A stretch of DNA of 64,000 nt from positions 31,327,238-31,391,237 of the forward strand of contig NC_053150.1 in NCBI RefSeq assembly GCF_016808335.1, given 5' to 3'. The number at the start of each line of letters is the position of its first letter. Positions within the stretch are counted from its first letter, which is position 1. The position numbers and the translations under genes were made by a program. The notes beneath the pieces are model-generated. The model was not told the origin of the DNA, searched no databases, and worked only from the letters and a program-made list of their open reading frames with translations. Source of the stretch: Panicum virgatum. Lineage: Eukaryota; Streptophyta; Magnoliopsida; Poales; Poaceae. Below, piece after piece: positions 23,861 to 32,425 of the stretch.

Positions 23861-25483
23861 TTCCCCGCCGCTTGAAATGCGGCTTGCCCTCAAGCCGCAA
23901 CCACAAGGATCCTATGGAAATTTGGAGTAGTTCTTCACCTTCCGCTGATCGGTCTTGACACATTTCTATCAGTGAGTGATCACACCATCGCCAATGAACA
24001 GAGCTGCTGCTGCTCAAATCCTTTGCCACCTTGCACTTTAGCTTCACACTAGTAATCAGGTTGATAAGGGGCTCATGCTGCCACCTGTAGGCACGCAAAT
24101 GATCAACACCAGCCATAGGTTGCACCCAACTGAAGATCACCAATCGCTTCTTGTATTTCACATTGATCAATGAAATGGTTGATTCATTTCTTTTCTGTGG
24201 CATCAATACTAGTAGGAGCTGAAGTGCACTTGATTTGTAAACAATTCTGAAGCACAATATAAAGAGCCAATCATAATCATGGATGCCTACTCTCCATAAG
24301 CATGTTATCACCCTGTCAGACACCCAGCCAACGATCTTCACAATCAAAAGGCTTTCCATTAGCTTCAAATGTGAACAATGCACACCAGTCAGCAATAATT
24401 CTTCCAAGGCATGCAGGGAAACAAAGGAAATGTTGAATTGATGCATATCTGAAATCCATGTCCAAATAGATGGCAGCCGGACAACAATCTGAAAACATTG
24501 CTGGAAATAATTGTCTTTGTGCTGGCTTGCACAAAATGAAGTTAAGACTCCAGGATCCCATGGTCGAGTGATGGACAAACTAGTCAAAAAGTATATTATC
24601 TTCTCAACCATATCAGTTTGATTTCTATAACTGAAACCACAATCTGGTAGCATTTTCTCAGACAAAGATCGAGCACCTTTAATTGCAAATAGCCAAGCAT
24701 TAGAATCACCTCGCTTCCCTGATGGCCACGTGTCGAGCATCAAACAATTTCCTTGCACTCTAAATTTTCCAGAACTAAAACCGTTTGTTCCCCATTGAGA
24801 CAGTGGCTCAACCCTCTGATGCCCATCACTGAATTCATTTGTTACAGCAAACTTGCCTTTGCTGTCATTGCAGTGAGTATTTTGATCCTCTTCTAACTCA
24901 ATCATATGTGGATTCCTTATTGTGTTGTCCTGATATATGTATTGCTGAATCCCCATGGTCCACAAAGTCATCACAGGGGCTGCCATGACTAACACGAGAA
25001 GATCCAGTAACAAAAGCTTCTGCTGCTCATCCCTTGCCATCTTGAGCATGTTTTCGTGAACTGCAATAGCTAAATCATCAAGAAGCCATGAACATGGTAA
25101 CACATCAAGCCCACGAGCTGCAAGATCAAAGTGTACAGGTGGTGGCCATGGTGGCCTTTGCTGTACCAAAGCCCAACCACATCTTAATGGCGTCCACAAA
25201 TTGAAGCATCCTTGAATTCTTTTAGAAAGCCAATAGTCATTGCTGATGGGCGGCCAAGGCATTGCTGAACTTGGCTCAGTCATTATTTCAAGCAACATGC
25301 AGTCATCACGAACATAAGTGGTAATTGCAACCGGAACAACACCAATCGAGTGAGGATAACAGCTGGTATTGTACCTGAGTAGCTTGCTCTCGAGTCTGCG
25401 AGCCTTGTGAACGCCAAGTGGGCAGACGCTGCGGTTGTGACATTTCGTCGAACACGTTGCGGGCGAGACATTAGAGACCTCAC
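23861..25483 (-). CDS. Long unassigned frame inside the compact LTR element
   Basis: A minus-strand frame stays open for about 540 codons downstream of the ribonucleotide reductase piece and continues into the 3' LTR. It has ordinary amino-acid composition, for example RCGWALVQQRPPWPPP, LLLLDLLVLVMAAPVM (a possible hydrophobic segment) and DTWPSGKRGDSNAWLFAIKG, with a Cys/Trp-rich later part. I recognise no family and see no gag, protease, polymerase or integrase motif. It could be conserved cargo of a non-autonomous family or a by-product of captured host sequence. The stretch just after VQK (GTGAGGTC) looks like a splice donor, so part may be intron-derived. Confidence 0.4.
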
Positions 25484-25675
25484 CTTCTGCACACAGAACG
25501 CCATGAGCAAGAGGTCGGTGACGAACTCGATGTACTGGCCCATGAGGGCGCCGTTCATGCTGCCGAGCGCGAAGAGGAACGCGTCGCAGATGAACTCGCG
25601 CTCGATGTCGATGACGTCGGCGATGATATCGCAGACGCGGGCCTCGTCCAGCTTGCTGTGGAGGAGGACGTCCAT
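25484..25675 (-). pseudogene. Captured ribonucleotide reductase small-subunit (R2) fragment
   Basis: The minus-strand reading has LLHSKLDEARVCDIIADV, IDIEREFICDAF, LGSMNGALMGQYIEFV and DLLLMAF, closely following the R2 family pattern (DAVDIEREFICDALP, GMNxxLMxQYIEFVADRLL). The IDIEREF helix and the QYIEFV helix are recognisable. The piece is about 64 residues of a protein of roughly 340 and ends at AAG/GTGAGG, a good exon end and splice donor. It is in the same strand as the element, with a GC-repeat frameshift just upstream (about 25.73 kb). It is a fragment and cannot be an enzyme. Confidence 0.75.
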
Positions 25676-25739
25676 GGGCGGCGGCGACCGCCACACGCTC
25701 TGCAGGGAGTCGAACTACAGCGCGCGCGCGCTTGAGGGC

Positions 25740-26166
25740 GCCTGGTCGTCTTGGCGATCTTCTTCTTCGTGGCGAGGAACGGCGGCATCGGAAGCCGAAA
25801 AGAGATGGTGACAGCGGTGGAGGGTGGAGTCGACGCGGTCGCCGGCGCGTATAGCGCGGGCACCATGGCGATAGCGCGCGCCGATGAAGGGGTCGTGGCC
25901 GGCGTCGGGCCGAGGGACTTCGGTGAAGTAGTCATGGGCGCGGCCGAGGACGCTGCTGGCGTGGGCGGCGCAGCTGTGGACGTGGTCGAGGGTGCCGCAG
26001 GCGTGGGCGACGCAGCTGGTGTCGTGGCCATCGTGGTCGGGGCGGAGGTCGCTGAAGCTGACGCCGAGGAAACGCTATCCATGCGGTCCAAGATGGCATT
26101 CATCTGCTGCAACATGTCCATCCACCTTGATATCGACGCCGACATCTCCGACAGCGACGCGGCCAT
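25740..26166 (-). CDS. gag-like low-complexity ORF of compact LTR element
   Basis: ATG at 26166 (minus), about 45 bases after the primer-binding site, opens MAASLSEMSASISRWMDML, then QQMNAILDRMDSVSS, a helix-forming head. A long Ala/Ser/Thr/Pro stretch and then PPFLATKKKIAKTTRR follow. The frame shifts at a (GC)n run near 25.73 kb before the ribonucleotide reductase piece. Position suggests the element's own start codon; function is unknown. Confidence 0.45.
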
Positions 26167-26211
26167 GGCGAACTCGATTTGGGGAAAAATTTTAGGGTTC
26201 CCAAATTGAAG

Positions 26212-26224
26212 GCTCTTGATACCA
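26212..26224 (-). promoter_or_regulatory. Primer-binding site of compact LTR element
   Basis: Minus-strand TGGTATCAAGAGC, resembling the initiator-Met tRNA type site TGGTATCAGAGC, two bases from the LTR end at 26227. Confidence 0.75.
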
Positions 26225-26226
26225 AT

Positions 26227-26504
26227 TGTTATGGTCCTAGACCTCCAAATCACAGTAGCAAGAATATTTGAGTTTATGGATACAATCTTGGAGAGGAAAT
26301 AGGTAGGGAATAGCAAGAACTAGGGTTAGGGAAGCAAGAACAGCCAGAGATACAAGGGGATAGAGTCCGGAGGAGGAAGACGATTGTGTTGTCGTTCTGT
26401 TCGATACCCCTTACCGGTTCGAGTCCTTTGCCCTTTGTAGCCTTTTTCCGTTTCCACAGCCTGGTCCACTTGACAGCAGCTCCTAAGAGGCCTTGTCCTT
26501 GACA
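26227..26504 (-). repeat. 5' LTR of compact element
   Basis: 278 bp, near-identical to 23584-23860; flanked on the right by CCGTC. Confidence 0.88.
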
Positions 26505-27099
26505 CCGTCCTCTGTGCCCTCACTCAGGTAGTCTAATCTCCCCTTGTCTTTTTTGGTTTATGTGGTGCTTCTCTTCCTCTCCTCAGCTCCTCTAATCCCC
26601 TATGCACTACCGACACTATCTTTTTTTACTTGTTCTTCATACATGTAAAAAATAAATAGCCTCCTTACATGATGTTTTAATATTTGTAAATAATTGTGCT
26701 TAGCCAAATAGAAGTATAGAAAAAAATGAAAACATCTTCTCCTACCATGACAATTATCTTCAAGATTACAAAGAGATTGTGCACGTGAAACGTACACGCA
26801 ATCAACTAGTCAATATCTTTACTAGATTGCTTTGGGTTGGGGATAAGCACCCATATCGTCCTCCAAGAAGAGAAGTTCTTCGGCAAAGGATGTCAACGGA
26901 ACTGTTTTGCTCGGAAGGGTAAAAAAATAACTAGAAGCCATTGAGCTATTACTGCTCAGCGAAAGTGAACTCGTAACTAAGAAAGCTGGTATCACAAACG
27001 AAACCCTTCCCTCTTGACTCATCAAGCCCTGGATGGATGGCTGTTCTAGCCGATCACGGGAGACCTAGAAAACAGGTCAAAGATCTAGGCCAAAGGAAC
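26505..27099. other. Nothing firmly recognised
   Basis: The first 24 bases continue the exon-like frame interrupted at 23583 and end at a donor-like CAG/GTAGTC. The rest is AT-rich without a supported gene. Confidence 0.35.
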
Positions 27100-27349
27100 C
27101 ACTTATTGCTTGAACCGGTACTAATGTGAGACATCAGCACCGGCTGCATCAATAACCGGTACTCTTGGCCTGCGCCAAGTGCTGGCAAGGCGCGCCACGG
27201 CACAAACCGGTGCCAATGCACTGACAAAGACACCGGTTAAATCCATCCGCCGGTACCAAATTGGCCATGCATCAACGGCACCGGGTGGTGGCATGAACCG
27301 GTGCCTATGGAGCAGACATTAGAAATGGTGGAAGAAAACACCCGGTACC

Positions 27350-28250
27350 AATGCCTCTCGCGTCTCTGGATATTTGTAAGTGCTGGGCGCGCGTCCTCTC
27401 TCTCTCGTTTCGTCTCATTTCTCTAGCTCTCATCTACTCTACACACGTCTCTCCCTCACTCCGTCTCTCCCTCACCCTGGGCGAGCGCCGCGCATGCGCT
27501 GCGCCGCCGCGTGCGGGCAGGCGAGCACCGCGCCGCCGCCTCGGCTCTCCTCGTGCGCCACGCCGCCGCGTGCGGGCGGGCGAGCGCCGCGCGTGCGGGC
27601 GTGCGCCGCCACCTCGGCTCTCCCCATGCTCCGCGCCGCCGCCTCGGCTCTCCGGCCCGAGGTCCTCCCCTGCTCGAGCGACGGGCGGCCCGGCTTCTCC
27701 CTTGCGGGGCGCAGCGGCCCGGCTCGAGCTCTGCCGCTGCAGCGGATCTCCGGCCGGCCTCCTCCGCGCGGGGCCACAATGGCGGCCGCCGGATCTGCGC
27801 AGGGCCTGCGGCGGCGGCGGTGGGCACACGCGGCGAGAGGGGCCTCCAACGCCAGCCAGCGGAGCTCGCACGGGCGGCCTCGAGCTCCGCGGAGGAGTCC
27901 ACGGCGGCAGCCCCTCCCACCTCCCTCCCTCCTCCCTCCGGCCGGGTGCTCGCCCTCCTCCTCCATGGCAGACCTCAAGCTCGGCGGTGGTCCTGCCCGA
28001 CGGCGGCCTTCAGCTCCCTCGGCACGGCGACGTTGGGCGGCGAGGCGAGCAGGGGCCGCCGGCGGGTCGGATTCCGGCGGCCGCGTCGCCCTTCCCCTTC
28101 TCCCTCCCTTGCCGGCCTCCTCCGTCTGCGCAGCGGCATCTGCACCGGAAATTTGCAGGCGAGCAACTGCCAGCCAGCGAGGGTCTCCGCGGCGGCGAGC
28201 GGCTCCACCCAGCCGTTGGTGATTTTTTTTCTTATTTTTATGAAATAGAG
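27350..28250. other. Very GC-rich interior of a CACTA-type element
   Basis: Both strands and most frames are open, with Arg/Pro/Ala-rich translations. Degenerate tandem repeats of a cgccgccgcgtgcgggc-type word lie at 27.48-27.66 kb. No protein family was recognised, so I do not call a gene; open frames here follow from composition. Confidence 0.5.
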
Positions 28251-28429
28251 ATGGGTGTTGATTGTATTATCCTGTGATCGATTCTTTGAATGATAAATCT
28301 ATATATGGATTTTGTATATGTCGATCCAATATTTTGTGGTTGATCGATTCTTGAATGATTGGTGGAAGGTGAGAAGAGAACGGAAGAGGATACGAGGGAA
28401 CGGGAGATGATGCGATGGAATGGGGTGAC

Positions 28430-28602
28430 CGTCTTTGGTACCGGTTGTTATTTTCAACCGGTGACAAAGAATACTTTGGGCATCGGTTGATTTACCCGGT
28501 GACGAAGAGGGAGGCCATTGGTCGCGGTTTCGGGGTACCGGTTCAAAAACCGGTACCTATGCCTCTTTTCAACCGGTGCCTACGACTGTTTTTCTAGTAG
28601 TG
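28430..28602. repeat. CACTA right terminus with accggt subterminal repeats
   Basis: Repeats of ggtaccggtt/aaccggt(g) lead to TTTTTCTAGTAGTG ending at 28602, the complement of CACTACTAGAAAAA, a standard grass CACTA end. Its left partner may be the degenerate end at 27100 or is lost. Confidence 0.65.
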
Positions 28603-29046
28603 TGGACTTTCTTTATATTCACAATACTTGCTCGCATTTCTTATTTCATGCACCTTCACAGCCTTTACTGTAGCCTTCTGCTGAGTCCCAGTCCTACCAC
28701 CTCCCCTCTTTTCAGTCAGAGTACCACGACCACGTGACTGGGCTTTCCCCCACGACTAGCACCTACCGTGTCAACCATACGCCATAAGGATGAAGACCTC
28801 AATGACAGACAAGCTCTTCCTCTAACGGGCTGTTGGGTACCAAGTGAGTAGGGCCCGCTGCCTACACATGAATTAGCTTCCGAACAAGCAAGGGATTCAG
28901 CGCAAAAGCCACCAATTTCATCCACATTGAATTTATATATTAGAATAGCCAATTAGAATAATAAGAAAGAATCAAAGTCCAGGTTGGTTTGTGAGCCTAG
29001 TGACTGCTAAACAACCTAAAAGAAAGAGGAGATTGACTCCGACTTT
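28603..29046. other. No gene supported
   Basis: It lies between a CACTA terminus and the truncated TNP2 frame. A minus frame reading GRGTLTEKRGGGRTGTQQ is Gly/Lys-rich and could be from a second CACTA gene, but this is weak. Confidence 0.3.
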
Positions 29047-30177
29047 TCAAAGCGACATCATAATGAACTTCCGCTTCATACACAACCAAGGAAGAAGGTT
29101 GTATATATAAAATGTCACAGGCCAGGTACTATGTCCACTGTTCTGCTCACCGAAAGGATTCATGCCATCCGTACCTGAGCCAAACATTATATTCCTCGCA
29201 TCATTTGCAAATGTTGGGAATGTTCTGTCCACCTTTCTCCACTGGGTCCCATCAGCGAGGTGTCTCAACATATTGTCTTGCTTACGATATTTTTTGTGCC
29301 ATCGCATCAATTTAGCATTCGTTTTGTCGATGAACAAATATTTCAGACATGGTATAAGAGGAAAATACCACATCACCTTGGCAGGCACCCTCTTCTTGAT
29401 ACGCATCCCCTCAACGTCGCCTGGATCATCTTGAGGGATCTTATACCGACATGCGTTACATACCGGACACGCATTTAAATTTTCATACTCCTCACCACGA
29501 TATAGGATGTAGTCATTAGGACACATGTATCTTCTGTGCTTCTAACTTAAAGGAAAAACAATCTTTCTTGCCTCATATGTTGTTTCAGGCAAGGTGTTAC
29601 CCTCAGGGAGTAGGTTTTTTTTATAAGTTTCAGCAACTCCTCGAATCCTTAGTCAGACAAACCATTTGATGTCTTCCATTGCAACAATTCCAATATTGTA
29701 CCCAACTTTTTGTGGCCTTGTTTGCAATTTGGGTAGATCAATGTTCTGTAGTCCACCAACATATGCTTCAGATCTCTCGATTCCTTTTCTGTTTCGCAAA
29801 CTTCCTCAACTTCGCGCAGCATCTGACCAAGATCATCTTCTACAACGTGTCCTTCAGTATCTTCTTCAGGCTCACCCATTGCAGTATCTTCAAAAAAGGC
29901 ACCGTAATTGGCCACAAAAGTTAGGAATTATGTTATCTTCTTCTTCATTATTATCCAGCATAATCCCTCTTTTTCCATGCATGGTCCGAACATAGTAGTT
30001 GGGCATGAAACCACAACTAAACATGTGATTGTGGATGGTTCTTGATGATGAGTAATCCTTCCCATTCTTATAGAATTCGCATGGACAACAAACAAAACCG
30101 CCGTACTTGTGTTTCTCAGCCACTTTTACGAATTCATGCACGCCATCAATGAACTCCATTGAACGTTGGGCGGTCAT
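29047..30177 (-). pseudogene. CACTA TNP2 transposase, N-terminal half
   Basis: ATG at 30177 (minus) begins the transposase-associated region: MEFIDGVHEFVKVAEKH, FVCCPCEFYKNGKDY and TIHNHMFSCGFMPNYY. An acidic linker (29.91-29.65 kb) and, after a break at 29.65-29.53 kb, the TNP2 core follow: YENLNACPVCNACRYK, VMWYFPLIPCLKYLF, DGTQWRKVDRTFPTFAND, MFGSGTDGMNPF and YNLLPWLCMKRKFIMMSL. The reading stops at 29047 right after the MKRK motif, so the catalytic C-terminal half is missing. Frames differ between segments, showing indels. It is clearly a dead CACTA transposase. Confidence 0.87.
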
Positions 30178-30204
30178 TTACATCCATTGCCGACTCTTCT
30201 AGGT

Positions 30205-31225
30205 GCACAGTTCATTTATATACATCGTTAGTGTCAAAATATATCATTCTTTAAACAATATTTGAAGTAAAACATAATTAATTGAATCACTTTTTGATAC
30301 TCTTCAGCTCATTTTCTTACATGGTTGATTGATTCCGAAACAAATTGGATTTTCTTGGGCCCTCGCTCCGAAAGAAGGGAGAACACCAAATCAGTTCTAA
30401 GATTTGGTGTCTCTTTTCTATTGGAGAAGGGCCCAGGGGAGGCCATGCAATTTGTTTCAGAAAAAGATCCCTATATGCATCATTAGAGTGTCTTCAAAAT
30501 TATATACAATTTGCTTTGTATTTGAAAGAAACATATATTGCAATCAGAGTTTACAATTCATCTGTATACATCATTAGAGTGTCAAAATAAATCATTTATT
30601 AAGAAATATTGGAACTAAAAAAAATTAAATCTCTTTTTGACACTCTTCAGCTTATTTTCATGGTTGATTGATTCCAAAACAAATTGGGTTTTCTTGGTCC
30701 CTCGCTTTGAAACAAGGGAGAACACCAAATAAGTTCTAAGTTTTGTGTCTCTATTCTTTCGGAGAAGGGACCAGGGAAGGCCATGCAATTTGCTTCAAAA
30801 AAAGATCCCTATATGCATCATTAGAGTGTCTTCAAAATTATATACAATTTGTGAATACAAAATTTGAACAGAAACATCTATTGCAATCAGGGTTTACAAT
30901 TCATGTGTACATCATTAAAGTATCAAAAATCATTTATTAAACAATATCAGAACTAAAAAATAAATTAAATCTCCTTTTGACACTCTTGAACTCATTTTCA
31001 TGGTTAATTGATTCCGAAACAAATTGGGTTTCCTTGGGCCCTGGCTCCAAAGAAGGCAGAACACCAAATTAGTTCTAAGATTTGGTGTCTCTCTTCTTTC
31101 AGAGAAGGGCCCAGGGGAGGCCATGCAATTTGTTTCAGCAAAAAGATCCCTATATGCATAATTAGAGTATCTTCAAAATTATATACAATTTGCAAATATA
31201 AAATTGAGCAATATTGGAACTAAAC
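30205..31225. repeat. Tandem repeat, three units of about 345 bp
   Basis: Units start near 30205, 30550 and 30897, each with ttcat-tatacatc-tta-agtgtcaaaa, later gattgattcc(g/a)aaacaaattgg, then gagaacaccaaat and agatccctatatgcat. The last unit is partial. They lie just upstream of the transposase start at 30177, in the position of a CACTA leader or promoter. Similar short frames recur in each unit, which is a copy effect and not coding evidence. Confidence 0.88.
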
Positions 31226-31580
31226 TAGAATATATTATCTCACATGGGTAACAATTATACTAAAATAATAGTAAAATAATCCAATTGCTAACTACATCTA
31301 AATAAATAATTTTCTTATGCCTAATAATTTATAACAACTATAAACTAAATCGGGTGCAAACTACATCTACAAATATTTATCATATGTATAAACTAAATTA
31401 AGTGCTAACTACATCTAAAAATTAATTTGCTAAGACATGGAGAAAAATTACTAACCTTTTAAAAAAATTACAAAAATTCTCCTCCCCTCCCCTCGCTTGG
31501 TTGCCATGAACAATGAGTTCACTGCAGTTTGGAAGGGGAGGAGCTGGGGTATCTATAGGGCGGGACAAAGGCACTAGTTG
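31226..31580. other. AT-rich leader with short imperfect repeats
   Basis: Three imperfect copies of aactacatcta(a/c)a spaced about 40-75 bases apart (31.28-31.42 kb), then a C/T-rich stretch. No gene. Probably 5' untranslated or terminal sequence of the CACTA element. Confidence 0.45.
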
Positions 31581-31894
31581 GTGCCCAATGACCCGGCGCA
31601 AAAAATTAAATCATTAGCACCGGTTAGAGGTCCCAACTTATGTCAATGGCCAGCACTGGCACCGGGTCATGGCATGACCCGGTGGTAATGTCTGGTCCAT
31701 AAGCACCAGGTCGTACCTCCACGTGATGTCTTTGATGCATGGGCCATTCGGTACTGGCTCGTGGCACCAACCGGTGCCTTTGCTAGCAAATTGGCACCGG
31801 TTTGTGCCGCGCGGGCCCTCAACACAGACCAAGAATACCGGCTGTTGTTGCAAGCAGTACTGATATCTCGTATCAGTACTAGTTGTAATAGTAA
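31581..31894. repeat. accggt-type CACTA subterminal repeats, right end
   Basis: Copies of ggcaccggt, gacccggtg and ggcaccaaccggtgcc in both orientations, matching the motif type at 27.10-27.35 kb. Confidence 0.6.
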
Positions 31895-32105
31895 CTGGTA
31901 CTTTTGATCTGGATCTTTGGTCCCCATCTTTGTACCCATTCTGAAGGCAAATTGGGAGTGTGCATGTTGCAATTAGAGAGTACCCTCTTGATTTTTAGCT
32001 CACCCTCCGCCTATTTTCAGCCTATCAGTAAGACAAGGCGGCCTGCTATTGGTCCAGTGTCTTGGAAACGGATAAGCGCGAGCAGAGCAAAATGGCTCCA
32101 AAGTC

Positions 32106-32331
32106 GTTTAGTTCCCAAAAAAATTTGTGCAGTACTCGTCACATTAAATTTTCAGACACATGCATATAACATTAAATACAGTTAAAAAAATAACTAATTA
32201 CATAGTCTAACTGATTCTTACGAGATGAATCTAATGACACTAATTAATTTATGATTGGATATTAATTATCAAATAACAACGAAATGTGCTACAGTAGCTA
32301 AATTCAAACTTTTTCACCAACTAAACACCCC
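32106..32331. mobile_element. MITE, 'gtttagttc...aactaaac' family, copy 1
   Basis: Ends gtttagttccc and aactaaacacccc are inverted. The interior has gagatgaatctaatgac and gtgctacagtagc. A second copy lies in the opposite orientation at 38262-38475. Type (hAT or other) is not settled; no duplication was confirmed. It lies about 95 bases upstream of the GULLO start codon, in the promoter region. Confidence 0.65.
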
Positions 32332-32425
32332 CTCATAACAATATATACAGTAGTAGTACAACTTCGTGAACACGTCTCCCCTCACGCGCTCAGGGTCATG
32401 CTACAGTGACGGACAGAGGGCAATA

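Larger units (their letters stand above)
23584..26504 (-). mobile_element. Compact non-autonomous LTR retrotransposon with captured gene sequence
   Basis: A 2.92-kb element with near-identical 277-278-bp LTRs (23584-23860 and 26227-26504; about five differences seen by eye), ends TGTTATGG...CCTTGACA. Flanks are GCGTC and CCGTC (4 of 5 match). On the minus strand the primer-binding site TGGTATCAAGAGC (26224-26212) lies two bases inside the right LTR, and a purine-rich tract (AAGCGGCGGGGAATG) lies next to the left LTR. It encodes a low-complexity gag-like frame, a ribonucleotide reductase R2 fragment and a long unassigned frame, but no protease, reverse transcriptase or integrase. The LTR similarity suggests a fairly recent insertion. 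Confidence 0.88.
27100..31894 (-). mobile_element. Probable CACTA element with TNP2 N-terminus
   Basis: The two ends are related in inverted orientation: CACTTATTGCTTGAA...GGTACTAATG at the left, and on the reverse strand TTACTATTACAACTAG...TACTGATA at 31894, with matching GAGACATCAG/GAGATATCAG just inside. Accggt/ggcaccgg subterminal repeats fill both ends (27.10-27.35 and 31.58-31.89 kb). The minus-strand transposase start is at 30177, with a tandem-repeat leader before it. The terminal CACTA motif is degenerate and no 3-bp duplication was found. A second CACTA right end (28602) lies inside, so this may be two overlapping elements. Confidence 0.55.

Noticed and set aside
27351..28277. Several 240-310-codon frames on both strands
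   Set aside because: All are Arg/Pro/Ala-rich in DNA of extreme GC content with internal short repeats. No family features.
30205..31225. CRISPR-like or gene-family array
   Set aside because: Direct adjacent units of about 345 bp without spacers, in a plant CACTA leader; this is a simple tandem repeat.
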